A DNA stretch of 63,743 nt, taken from Bacteroidales bacterium UBA7569. Lineage in GTDB: Bacteria; Bacteroidota; Bacteroidia; Bacteroidales; Paludibacteraceae. Below are positions 43,049 through 51,668 of the stretch, one piece after another (position 1 is the first letter of the stretch; each line of letters opens with the position of its first letter). Position numbers and translations under genes: made by a program. The stretch covers positions 18,448-82,190 of the forward strand of contig DLLF01000004.1 in NCBI GenBank assembly GCA_002477945.1, written 5' to 3'. The notes below the pieces were generated by a model. The model was not told where the DNA came from, ran no database searches, and saw only the letters and a list, made by a program, of their open reading frames with translations.

Positions 43049-45925
43049 TTAGCGGATAACCACTTTGGCTGTACCGTTACCTACCTTCACAAGGTAGAAA
43101 CCGCTGTTCAGTGCAATAGTTTCTTCTGCGCCGAGTTGCTGGCTTGCTACCAACTGACCGTTCAAGTCATATATGCAGAGAGCCTGTCCCGTCGCGCCCT
43201 CGATGCGGATAGCACCTGTCAGGGCATATACGTGAACATTGTTCTCTGTGTTGGCAATGCTTGTGCCGTGGTCGGGTTCCGTGGAGAGAACCACCTCTAC
43301 GCCCTCTTCCTGTGCGGGAAGATAGAAGAACAACTTGCCTTCTGCATCGGTATAGACGTCGTTCATACCATAGTCCTTACCCAATTGGATGGTGCCTACG
43401 TGACCGCCGTAAATGCGTGTCATCGGTTGGTCTGCCAACTGTGCCTCAAAGAGTACTACTTCCTCGCCTTCCTCCAATGAATTAACCGGAGCAGGAGCAA
43501 TAGCCTCACCGTAAGTATAGATGGAACCACCGGTGATAACAATCTTCATCTTGCTGGAAGAACCTTCACCGCGACCGATTGCGCCTTTGGAAGGATTGCC
43601 TTTCTTTGCTATGACTGTTCCGCCTGTTATGGTGATGATGGCATCTTCTGTGTCGTTGTTGGCACCCTTGGAGTAGATACCGCTGCCGATACCGGCACCA
43701 TATACGGCTCCGGTTGCCTCAATGTAACCGCCGTTGATGGTGATGTTGCCCATATAAGTGCTGTTTCCTCCACCTATGCCGGCACACTCGTTGCCTGCTT
43801 TGGCGATAATCTCACCGCCGTTGATGGTGATGTTGCCCATGTGGGCTTTCGATACGGCACCAAGACCCGGTCCGTAGTCACCTTGGCAGTAGAGTGTACC
43901 CTCGCCGTCAATGGTCAGGTTGCCCAATACGTTGATACCTGCGGAACTGCTTCGTCCGTCGAAGCGGTTGTAGCCTTCCAAGTGGAGCAGTACGTTCGTG
44001 CCTGCACCGATGTTGAATGCGTTGCCCTTGCCTTCAGGTTTGATATATACGTTCTCAATGGTGATGTCCACATCGCCTTCCAAGTTCTCTGCCACGTTGA
44101 TAGCGAAAGAAGTACGGTTCTGTGCACTGCTTCCGTCACCCTCGCCCACAATGCGGTACTTGCCTGCATCGGTGATGTTGATTGCCTCGGTCTCCTGTGT
44201 GTAGATAGTAACCAAAGTGTTGAACTCGGCTACAGCGTCTGCCGGAACCGGTGCGGGGATGTAAAGATATACATTGCCGTCTGCGCCGGTGTACATATCA
44301 ACTACATTGTAAGAGGTCGCGAGGTCGAATTCATAGCCCGTGCCACGTACGTTACCGTTCATAATCTTCTTGCCTGCCAAGCCGTTGAAGTTGGCGGTGA
44401 ACAATGCCAATGCCTTGTTCTCGCCGTTTACTGCATTCGTCCAGCCTGCAAGCGCACCTGCTGCATCGCGTGTCTCGATGCTGCCGCCGTTGACAACCGC
44501 TTTGCTCATGGTGTTCGCACCCTTGAAATAGTGTGTGCCGCCGTTGATGGTCATAACGCCTGTACCCGATACGTTGCCCGTTACCTTAATGGCTGCATCG
44601 TTGATTACCAACTCGCCGTTGCATACAACAGCACCGTTCAACTCCACGTTGTTGAGTATAAGAATTACTCTTGAGCCTGCGCCGATGTTCATTGCAGTTG
44701 CCGTCGTGATGTTCACGTTGGCCATGTTGAGATAGACATCACCCAAGTTGGCGGCTACGTTGATGCCGTTGCTTGTTGCTGCGCCTGTTCCCTCGACTGT
44801 GTAAGAACCTGCTTCCGTGATGTTGATGGCGTTGTTTAGGTCAATAACCTTGGTGTTGATGACAGCCTTTGCATCTTCGGGATACTCCGGCAGGAAGAAC
44901 GTTACGGTTCCGTCTGCTTTCGTGTAAGCGTCCTTGATACCATAGTCCGTGCCGAGAACCACTGAATAGTCTGTTCCCGTGATTTGACCGTACTCAATAC
45001 GTGTAGCCTCGCTCACGCCCTTCAGGGTGGTGGTGAATGCTTTCACCGCATTGCCGTTGGCGTCCACTGCTTTCGATGAGATAGTCCCTTTCTTCAGGCA
45101 ATAGATAGCACCGCCGGTCACCACCATCTCTTCGATAGAGGAAGCGTACGCTTCGCCGATGTCTGCTACATATCCGCCGGAGGTTGCATAGATAGTACCT
45201 CCGTTGATGTAGATCTTGCCGCCAGCCTTAATGTTGTAGTTCGTACCGATAGCGGCAGGGTCGTTGGTTGTCGCTATCACGATACCTCCGTTGATGGTGA
45301 TCGTTCCGAAACCTTTGCTGTTGCTTGTGCCGCAACCGATTGCACAACCCTTTGTATTGTTGTAGGCTTCCACATAACCTCCGTTGATAGTTACGGCAGA
45401 CATATAGGAAGCACTTCCCGTGGCAGCACCGAGCGATGCACTGGCGCCCGTACCAAGGCAGTAGATTTTGCCTGAGTTGATCACGATGGCACCTACACTG
45501 TCGCTCTTCTGACCGCCGATACCGGCAGCATCGGAACCTTGTGTGTAGAGGGAGTCGGCTGCATTGCCGTTGCTTTCAATCGTCAGCGTACCAAGCACCT
45601 GAATACCTGCGCCGCCCGATTTTCCGCGGTAATAGTTTGTACCGTCCAATTTCAGAGTCACGTTCGTGCCTTTGCCGATAACCAATCCCGAGCCCTTCGA
45701 GGTCTCAGGATAAGCCTTTACGTTGGAAGAAAGCAGTGTAACGTCGCCGAGGTTCTCGGCAACAACGACTTTGTATTTGCTTTGTGAACCGTCACCGATC
45801 AGATGGTGTGTACCCGCTGTGGTGATCTGAATGTCTTCAGCAGTTGCTGAATTTACGTTGTAATCGGTAGCAAAGAGAGCAAGACTCAGGCTTGCCGCTA
45901 CCATAGATAAGTAAACGCGTTTCAT
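43049..45925 (-). CDS. Large ITINGG-repeat secreted protein with T9SS tail
   Basis: A 958-residue protein built from about three copies of the repeat domain in its neighbour, at roughly 20-350, 370-560 and 590-900. Each has a beta-strand lead-in (VAENLGDVTL, AENLEGDVDITIENV) and ITINGG rungs. The end (GFYLVKVGNGTAKVVIR) is a T9SS type A sorting domain. The start is the ATG at 45925 with a signal peptide (MKRVYLSMVAASLSLALFA); the longer frame to 45973 is not used. Gene duplication and repeat expansion probably produced it. Confidence 0.85.
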   Translation of the reverse strand: MKRVYLSMVAASLSLALFATDYNVNSATAEDIQITTAGTHHLIGDGSQSKYKVVVAENLGDVTLLSSNVKAYPETSKGSGLVIGKGTNVTLKLDGTNYYRGKSGGAGIQVLGTLTIESNGNAADSLYTQGSDAAGIGGQKSDSVGAIVINSGKIYCLGTGASASLGAATGSASYMSAVTINGGYVEAYNNTKGCAIGCGTSNSKGFGTITINGGIVIATTNDPAAIGTNYNIKAGGKIYINGGTIYATSGGYVADIGEAYASSIEEMVVTGGAIYCLKKGTISSKAVDANGNAVKAFTTTLKGVSEATRIEYGQITGTDYSVVLGTDYGIKDAYTKADGTVTFFLPEYPEDAKAVINTKVIDLNNAINITEAGSYTVEGTGAATSNGINVAANLGDVYLNMANVNITTATAMNIGAGSRVILILNNVELNGAVVCNGELVINDAAIKVTGNVSGTGVMTINGGTHYFKGANTMSKAVVNGGSIETRDAAGALAGWTNAVNGENKALALFTANFNGLAGKKIMNGNVRGTGYEFDLATSYNVVDMYTGADGNVYLYIPAPVPADAVAEFNTLVTIYTQETEAINITDAGKYRIVGEGDGSSAQNRTSFAINVAENLEGDVDITIENVYIKPEGKGNAFNIGAGTNVLLHLEGYNRFDGRSSSAGINVLGNLTIDGEGTLYCQGDYGPGLGAVSKAHMGNITINGGEIIAKAGNECAGIGGGNSTYMGNITINGGYIEATGAVYGAGIGSGIYSKGANNDTEDAIITITGGTVIAKKGNPSKGAIGRGEGSSSKMKIVITGGSIYTYGEAIAPAPVNSLEEGEEVVLFEAQLADQPMTRIYGGHVGTIQLGKDYGMNDVYTDAEGKLFFYLPAQEEGVEVVLSTEPDHGTSIANTENNVHVYALTGAIRIEGATGQALCIYDLNGQLVASQQLGAEETIALNSGFYLVKVGNGTAKVVIR

Positions 45926-45952
45926 GGTGAAATAAAACAATAATAATCTCCC

Positions 45953-45980
45953 CGCCTGCCCGTGAGCAGGCAAGGAGATT
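45953..45980. terminator. Short hairpin between the lipoprotein gene and the ITINGG gene
   Basis: GCCTGC and GCAGGC pair around CCGTGA. It follows the stop of the Ig-like lipoprotein gene and precedes the large ITINGG gene. It could act as a partial terminator that lowers expression of the second gene. Confidence 0.4.
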
Positions 45981-45988
45981 GTTAGACT

Positions 45989-46885
45989 TTAGTTCTGAGG
46001 AGTGTACTTGCGGTCTGCGCAAAATTCAAAAGGCTTCGCTCCATTTTCCCATCCGAGATGACCTTTACAGTTCTTTATGGTGAAACTGCCATCTGATGGG
46101 TCATACCATGCTGTGCCAGGAGTGGATGTGTACCCATTCCATGCTACATAAGCAGCAGCATTTGTACTTAAAACTGTAACTTTCTTCATACCAGGATGCG
46201 CAGGGTCATCTTCATCGGTGAGCAACAATACTATAGCAGCATGTCCAAAGTCAAGAGTTCCTTCATATCCAAGTCCGGCACATACAAAGACATTATCATC
46301 GTCTATTGCCTCGAATAACTCTTTAATGTCGTCATTGTCGTATTTCAACCAATTATTAGCATGCCCAACATAGTCTCGTTTTGTACAAATAGGAGATGGA
46401 TCGTAAGTTTTAGGACCTTTGTAATTAGCCCATGTGTTTCCCCATGCATCTCCTTGTTGACTCCACTCGTCTGATGTAGCCTCAATGGTGTACATAACAG
46501 AAGTGTTGATGTTGTTCGTACCCGATGCTGATACTTTCACTGCGATAGGCTTAGCCTTCTTAGCGGCGTCTTTCACGCTGATAGTTGTGCTTCCGCCTTT
46601 CACGCCGTGGATTGTAACGGTTGTCCCTGCGACGGTAGCCGTAGCCACTGTTTCGTCTGCGCTGATAACGATGTAACCACCATTACCGGAAGTGATTTCT
46701 ACTTTAGCGTCTTCGCCTTGTCCCACGTTAACACTTGAAACGGAGAGTACCAAGTCATTGTTTCCGCTTGGGTTAGGTTCTACATTCGGATCATCAGGAT
46801 TGTTGCCATTGCAACTAATCATAGCCACGCTCAAGAGCATAGCACTCAGGCAGCACCCTGCCTTCCAAAACATGTTCTTTTTCAT
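45989..46885 (-). CDS. Lipoprotein with Ig-like domain and unknown C-terminal domain
   Basis: A 298-residue lipoprotein (LLSVAMISCNGN). Residues about 45-118 form an Ig-like beta domain of the BIG2 type (DLVLSVSSVNVGQGEDAKVEI, GVKGGSTTISVKDA). The C-terminal 170 residues (from MYTIEATSDEWSQQGDAWGN) are rich in Trp and Asp and contain a FVCAGLGYEGTLDFGHAA strand. I know no family for this part. It is next to the T9SS proteins and the GH16 enzyme. Confidence 0.75.
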   Translation of the reverse strand: MKKNMFWKAGCCLSAMLLSVAMISCNGNNPDDPNVEPNPSGNNDLVLSVSSVNVGQGEDAKVEITSGNGGYIVISADETVATATVAGTTVTIHGVKGGSTTISVKDAAKKAKPIAVKVSASGTNNINTSVMYTIEATSDEWSQQGDAWGNTWANYKGPKTYDPSPICTKRDYVGHANNWLKYDNDDIKELFEAIDDDNVFVCAGLGYEGTLDFGHAAIVLLLTDEDDPAHPGMKKVTVLSTNAAAYVAWNGYTSTPGTAWYDPSDGSFTIKNCKGHLGWENGAKPFEFCADRKYTPQN

Positions 46886-46939
46886 GATTTTGTTGTTTTT
46901 TAATAGGGTTAGTTATGTAAAGTTATTTGTGTGTTGTCA

Positions 46940-48391
46940 TTATTCCGGGAGACGTTGCTTCTGATATACCCGTACATAGTCCACGAGGTAGGTAGCAGGT
47001 AGCAGTGAGTCGTCGATTGTTCCACCGTTGTCTCCCCCCAATGCCAAGTTGAGCCAGATATAGTCGCCCCAACCTGCCTTGTGGTAGCGGAACGGGTTTT
47101 CCGTATTGCCTTTGTATCCGCCCTGGTTGTAGGTCTTGTTCAAGTCAATTTCGTTAAGCAGTTCATCATCCAGGAAGATTCGGATGTAGTCTTCGTCCCA
47201 TTCAGTGACCCAGATATGGAACTCATTGCGCCAATTGGGGTTCTTCGCTTCAAAGTAACTCATCGGTTTGGAAGAGGAATCCCATATAGCCGTCCACTGC
47301 TTGCTGCTTCCCCATGCTGCGTTTGCCAGGATTTTCTCGCGGTAGTATTCCATGACGTCCAACTCTCCGTTGCTCGGCCAGTTGTAGTCGTTACCTACCA
47401 TCCAGATAGCCGGCCACAGTCCGGATCCTGTCGGGATTTTGGCACGTACTTCCATTCTCCCGTAGCACCATACGAACGACTTGCTTGTGGTCATGCTGGC
47501 AGATGTATAGTTGTGTACCGTGCCATCGCTTCCCATGTGGTTTTTGCGTGCCACGATATGCAAGCAGCCGTCCTCCTGGTAGGCGTTTTCCACGCTCTTG
47601 CTATAGAACTGAGGCTCATGGTTACGGATATATTCTCCTTCTTCGAAACTCCAGATGTTGGGATCGGGTGCGCCAGTGCCATTGAACTCTTCGCTAAATA
47701 CCAACTGATAGTCACCATCCACTACCACTTCGCCCGTGAATACGTCCAACGGATCGCTGTAGGTGAACGAGTCATTCCCTTCGACTTGTGCAAAGGCGGT
47801 CAATGTGTAGGTCTGATGTTTTTCCAAACCTGTGAGGGTGAACTCGGTTTCCTTTTCGCTGTTATCCACATAAACGATTTCAGGATCTCCTTTTGCACTC
47901 TTTTTCTTCCAAGTATATCCTTTAATATAGACTTCCATGGGTGTGTTTACCACCAGTTTGCAAGTAATGCTATTGTCGTTTTTGCTTACCAACTGCAAAT
48001 CCACGGGGTCACCGGTTGTTACTTCTATGGTGTTGGAATAGACAAAACTATCCTGACCCACAATGTCGGCGAAAGCCATGATACGATAGGTTTTGCGCTT
48101 GCCCATATTGGTGATGTCCACGTAGTTTTCTCCAATGAGTTCGTCGGATGTGATGTATTTCTCGAACGATTCTTCGCTGTCCACCAAGGAATAACGCAAA
48201 CCGGCAAAGTTCACTTCCTCGTCAGATTTAATAGTAACCAAGCACGAAACATTGTTGGTGCCGACAGCACTCAATTCCAGTGTAATCGTGGGATTTTCTT
48301 TTACTTCGTTGTTGGGATTGCATGCAACCACCCCAAGTGTTACCATAAGCAACACAAAGGCAGGCATGATAATAGACATAGGTTTTTTCAT
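46940..48391 (-). CDS. GH16-family endo-glycanase lipoprotein
   Basis: A 483-residue surface glycanase. Lipobox Cys24 (TLGVVACNPN), two fibronectin-III-like domains (about 35-125 and 130-220) and a C-terminal GH16 domain with the catalytic motif ELDVME (Glu343 and Glu348, Asp345) and the WPAIWMVG strand. GH16 members attack beta-1,3/1,4-glucans or beta-galactans; the subfamily cannot be fixed by eye. The start is ATG 48391; the longer frame is 5' noncoding. Confidence 0.85.
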   Translation of the reverse strand: MKKPMSIIMPAFVLLMVTLGVVACNPNNEVKENPTITLELSAVGTNNVSCLVTIKSDEEVNFAGLRYSLVDSEESFEKYITSDELIGENYVDITNMGKRKTYRIMAFADIVGQDSFVYSNTIEVTTGDPVDLQLVSKNDNSITCKLVVNTPMEVYIKGYTWKKKSAKGDPEIVYVDNSEKETEFTLTGLEKHQTYTLTAFAQVEGNDSFTYSDPLDVFTGEVVVDGDYQLVFSEEFNGTGAPDPNIWSFEEGEYIRNHEPQFYSKSVENAYQEDGCLHIVARKNHMGSDGTVHNYTSASMTTSKSFVWCYGRMEVRAKIPTGSGLWPAIWMVGNDYNWPSNGELDVMEYYREKILANAAWGSSKQWTAIWDSSSKPMSYFEAKNPNWRNEFHIWVTEWDEDYIRIFLDDELLNEIDLNKTYNQGGYKGNTENPFRYHKAGWGDYIWLNLALGGDNGGTIDDSLLPATYLVDYVRVYQKQRLPE

Positions 48392-48415
48392 TTTGTTTTG
48401 CGATTTTCTCGGTCG

Positions 48416-48445
48416 CAAAATTAGACCCTGCCCATGACAGAAAAG
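48416..48445 (-). promoter_or_regulatory. Candidate promoter of the GH16 gene
   Basis: On the minus strand TAATTTTG (48416-48423) is a perfect -7 element; the -33 region (TTTT near 48443) is weak. It is 25 bp before the ATG. Confidence 0.5.
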
Positions 48446-48580
48446 TTGAAAATAATCCGAATAAGAGAATAAAGTAAGCCGCTTTACGGATAGAGCATTT
48501 TTTTTGCAAAAAATCAACTTTTTGTCTTTATATTCAGGAAATCAGTGATTTGGAAGACTTGGGCAGTGCGTTCTAAGAGT

Positions 48581-48669
48581 ATTGGTTGGATTGGACGAAT
48601 GAGCCGGATAGGACTAATAGGTCTCATAGGGGAATGTGTCTAATAGGACGAATAGGTCGAATAGGAAAC
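48581..48669. repeat. 9-nt periodic array, ten units
   Basis: Ten consecutive 9-nt units from 48581, consensus ATNGGNCNA (examples ATTGGACGA, ATAGGTCGA, ATAGGACTA), with one 8-nt unit at 48635. This is the longest array in the window. Confidence 0.9.
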
Positions 48670-48684
48670 CTGATGGAGTGTGCT

Positions 48685-48717
48685 TCAGGGGTCGATGAGG
48701 TCGGCTTGAGGGGTCGT
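48685..48717. repeat. 11-nt periodic array, three units
   Basis: TCAGGGGTCGA, TGAGGTCGGCT, TGAGGGGTCGT at exact 11-nt spacing, in reverse orientation relative to the CGACCCCTCAA units. Confidence 0.8.
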
Positions 48718-48775
48718 AGGAATGCACAAACGGCTACTTGGCAGTCAGGCAAGTGCAAGGAAGATTACAGGAAGG

Positions 48776-48820
48776 ATTGGACTAATTAGACTAATGAGCC
48801 GAATCAGCAGAATGCAGATA
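48776..48820. repeat. 9-nt periodic array, five units
   Basis: Five units starting ATTGGACTA at 48776, then ATTAGACTA and three more diverged units, in phase. Confidence 0.8.
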
Positions 48821-48876
48821 CAATTAAAAATGATTGCTATCCCATTTATTTCGTCAAAGAGTAAGTATCCTATCAA

Positions 48877-48919
48877 AAGGCACAGGCATCAACCTCAAAA
48901 AGGTTGATGCCTGTGCCTT
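48877..48919. terminator. Perfect 19-bp hairpin ending the glycan operon
   Basis: A perfect 19-bp stem: 48877-48895 pairs with 48901-48919 around the 5-nt loop CAAAA. On the minus strand it is followed by TTTTG, so it most likely terminates transcription coming from the GH2-DUF2264-GH105/GH51 operon, whose last stop is at 49038. Confidence 0.75.
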
Positions 48920-49037
48920 GCAGTTCTATGATTTCCTTTCTTACTGCTTTGCGGTGTTTATTGCTTGATGTACTGACACAATGCCGAAAGGAACAGATTC
49001 GCTAATCTACAAATTTGACTTCATTTCATCGATGCAT

Positions 49038-51668
49038 TCATTGTATTTTGAGTTTCACGATTGACAGTGGCGGCAAATCCAATAGTATGCAGTCGCCATC
49101 TATGCGGTAGCCGCTGAACAGGGCGGGGCTTACGGCATCGGGTGCTGCAAAGGTGTTGTGTGCCTGCGGGTGCATGGCGTGCAATATCTCCGATTCCGCT
49201 ACCTGTAACCCATTTTTGCCCACGTGCAGCCGCAGTGTTTGCGAGTTATAGAGGTCGGTGTTGCACGCATTTACCACAATGCTTCCATCGTCCAAGAGAG
49301 ATGCCGTCGCATCGGTTTGCGGTACATCGGCAAGGATACCGTCCGCCTGCTGCAGAATGGTGTTGCTCTCTATCGTGATGGGGATATGCAGTGCCTCTTG
49401 GTGAGGCATATACATACGGAAGACGTGGTAGGTAGGTGTCAAGAACATACTATCCTCACGAGTCATTACCATGGCTTGCAACACGTTCACCACTTGTGCG
49501 ATATTGGTCATGCCAATGCGGTTGGTGTATTGATGGAAGATGTTCAGCGAGAGGGCAGCCACCATAGCATCGCGCATGGTGTTCTGTTGATAGAGATGTC
49601 CGTCGATCGTGCCAGGTTCCTGTGCCCACCATGTACCCCATTCGTCCACAAAGAGACTGACACGGCGTTCGGGATCGTACTTATCCATGATGTCGCAGTG
49701 GCGTTTCAGTACGGGTTCGATACCGCGGCATTTGCCCAAGGTCCAATAATAGTCCTTGTCGGAGAACTGTGTGGCAGAACCTTTGTCACCATCCCATGTT
49801 TTGACGGTGTAGTAGTGGAGAGAAAGTGCGTTCATGCGTCTTCCCACTTTCTGCATAAGAGTCTCCGTCCATGCATAGTCGTAGTCGCTTGCCCCGCTTG
49901 CCACCTTGTAGAGGCGGTTTCCGCTATAGTTGCGTGCGAACTCGGCATAGCGGCGATAGAGGTCGCTGTAGTAGTCGGGTGTCATCTGTCCTCCGCACCC
50001 CCAACTTTCGTTTCCGATGCCGATATACTTAATCTTCCATGGTTTTTCACGCCCGTTCCGTTTGCGCAATTCCGTCAGTGGGGTCTGTGCATCGGAAGTC
50101 ATATACTCCACCCAGTCGGACATTTCCGCCACGCTGCCACTGCCGACATTGGCACTCACATACGGCTCGCACCCGAGAAGTTCGCAGAGATTGAGAAACT
50201 CGTGGGTACCGAAGGAGTTGTCCTCTGTGGTTCCTCCCCAATAGGTGTTTACAATCTTCGGGCGCGAGGCGGGATCGTCTATTCCGTCGCGCCAATGGTA
50301 ATCGTCGGCAAAGCAACCTCCAGGCCAACGCATGACGGGGATATGGAGGTCTTTGAGTGCTTGCAGGACATCGTTTCGGTAGCCGTTGGTATTAGGAATA
50401 CTTGATTCTTTTCCAACCCATATTCCTCCGTAGATGCAGGAACCCAAATGCTCGGCGAACTGTCCGTAAATCTCTTTAGGAATACGCTGAGCGGCTTGTT
50501 CCGTGTGGAGATATACCTCCACGGTTTGTTCCGACAGATAGCGCACATACTCCGTTCCTGCCAGGAGGAATGCACCTACGCCAAAGTCGGCAGTAGAGGT
50601 GGCACTGAGAACCTGTCCGGGCAAGGCTCTGTCGCCGATAGGTTGTACATAGCCCACTGTTCCGTCCTTTTGCAAGGCATGGTGGAGCAAGTAATCGAAG
50701 CCTTTGCTGATGGCTACCTGGAAGTCTTCTTTCTTGAGCAGATTATGATTTACGCCCCATGTGATTCCATACAGGAAGAACGCTGTCCCGCTGGTCTCTT
50801 CGCCAGGGGCAAAGTCTGCGTCCTGCAGACTGCGGGTCCAATAGCCTTCGGCTTGCTGTAGGTCGCGCAGGGCATACGCCATCCGAGTGAAGCGGCTACG
50901 CAGAGTGGAGTAGAGCGGGTGGGTCTGAGGAATATCCTGCATCACTTTGGCAAAAGCGGCAATAGCCCAACCATTTCCCCTAGCCCAGAAGTCCTTCTTT
51001 CCGCTATCGGTTTTGTGTTGCGGATAGACATAGCGTGCATCCCTATAGTAGAGCGACTCTTCCGCATCAAAGAGCAAACTGTCGGTATAGAGGAAACACT
51101 CCTCCATCTTATCTATATAGCGAATGTCACCGGTCAGCACATAGAGTTGACTCATCTCGGGCATACCCATATAGAGGGCATCAATCCACCACCAATAGTC
51201 TTTCTCCTGATGGTCACGGATGTAATTAACCACCTCAAGGCTTCGTCCCAACCATTGCTGTCTTTGTTCTTTGTCGCCATAGATGTTGTAGAGGTCGATG
51301 TAGGTCTGAAAGCAAGTCTGCCAGTCGGCAAAGAGTACGTGCTGCTGATCTTCGCCATAGGTTTTGTATTGCCAAAGGGCCGTGTCTTTTTCGGTAGCCC
51401 CTTGCCATCGGTTATGCTCCGCCCATGATCGTGAATACTCCAAAAAAGCCTGTTCGCGGGAGAGGTGATAGAGAGCGATATTGCCTGTGTGGTAAGCAGC
51501 ATTGTGCCAGAAGGCAGTTGCTTCCGGTGCGTGTGTCTGCTGCCAATGGCGGTTGACATAACAAAGTGTGTCGGTCAGAGTCTGCTGGTCTTGCAGACGT
51601 TCTGCTTTCCCTGCTTGCACGGTTCCCCATGCGAAGAAAGGAACAAGGAAAAGAAAGAATCGTTTCAT
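49038..51668 (-). CDS. GH105-GH51 fusion protein
   Basis: An 876-residue two-domain enzyme. The N-terminal half is an alpha/alpha-barrel of the GH88/GH105 type (unsaturated glucuronyl or rhamnogalacturonyl hydrolase) with Asp163 in WWWIDALYMGMPEM and GNGWAIAAFAKV. The C-terminal half (about 385-876) is a GH51 alpha-L-arabinofuranosidase with acid/base Glu553 (GIGNESWG) and nucleophile Glu676 (FVDEWGTWW). A signal peptide (MKRFFLFLVPFFAWG) starts at the ATG 51668. The join is unusual and would couple release of unsaturated uronic acid and arabinose. Last gene of its operon. Confidence 0.88.
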   Translation of the reverse strand: MKRFFLFLVPFFAWGTVQAGKAERLQDQQTLTDTLCYVNRHWQQTHAPEATAFWHNAAYHTGNIALYHLSREQAFLEYSRSWAEHNRWQGATEKDTALWQYKTYGEDQQHVLFADWQTCFQTYIDLYNIYGDKEQRQQWLGRSLEVVNYIRDHQEKDYWWWIDALYMGMPEMSQLYVLTGDIRYIDKMEECFLYTDSLLFDAEESLYYRDARYVYPQHKTDSGKKDFWARGNGWAIAAFAKVMQDIPQTHPLYSTLRSRFTRMAYALRDLQQAEGYWTRSLQDADFAPGEETSGTAFFLYGITWGVNHNLLKKEDFQVAISKGFDYLLHHALQKDGTVGYVQPIGDRALPGQVLSATSTADFGVGAFLLAGTEYVRYLSEQTVEVYLHTEQAAQRIPKEIYGQFAEHLGSCIYGGIWVGKESSIPNTNGYRNDVLQALKDLHIPVMRWPGGCFADDYHWRDGIDDPASRPKIVNTYWGGTTEDNSFGTHEFLNLCELLGCEPYVSANVGSGSVAEMSDWVEYMTSDAQTPLTELRKRNGREKPWKIKYIGIGNESWGCGGQMTPDYYSDLYRRYAEFARNYSGNRLYKVASGASDYDYAWTETLMQKVGRRMNALSLHYYTVKTWDGDKGSATQFSDKDYYWTLGKCRGIEPVLKRHCDIMDKYDPERRVSLFVDEWGTWWAQEPGTIDGHLYQQNTMRDAMVAALSLNIFHQYTNRIGMTNIAQVVNVLQAMVMTREDSMFLTPTYHVFRMYMPHQEALHIPITIESNTILQQADGILADVPQTDATASLLDDGSIVVNACNTDLYNSQTLRLHVGKNGLQVAESEILHAMHPQAHNTFAAPDAVSPALFSGYRIDGDCILLDLPPLSIVKLKIQ

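Larger units (their letters stand above)
48518..48876. other. Intergenic region with 9-nt and 11-nt arrays
   Basis: Between the divergently separated GH16 and GH105-GH51 genes. It contains two 9-nt arrays and one 11-nt array (listed separately). Open frames here are made by the repeats themselves. Confidence 0.7.

Noticed and set aside
48586..48789. 67-codon frame across the 9-nt array
   Set aside because: Repetitive low-complexity translation produced by the array; one 8-nt unit breaks the frame period.
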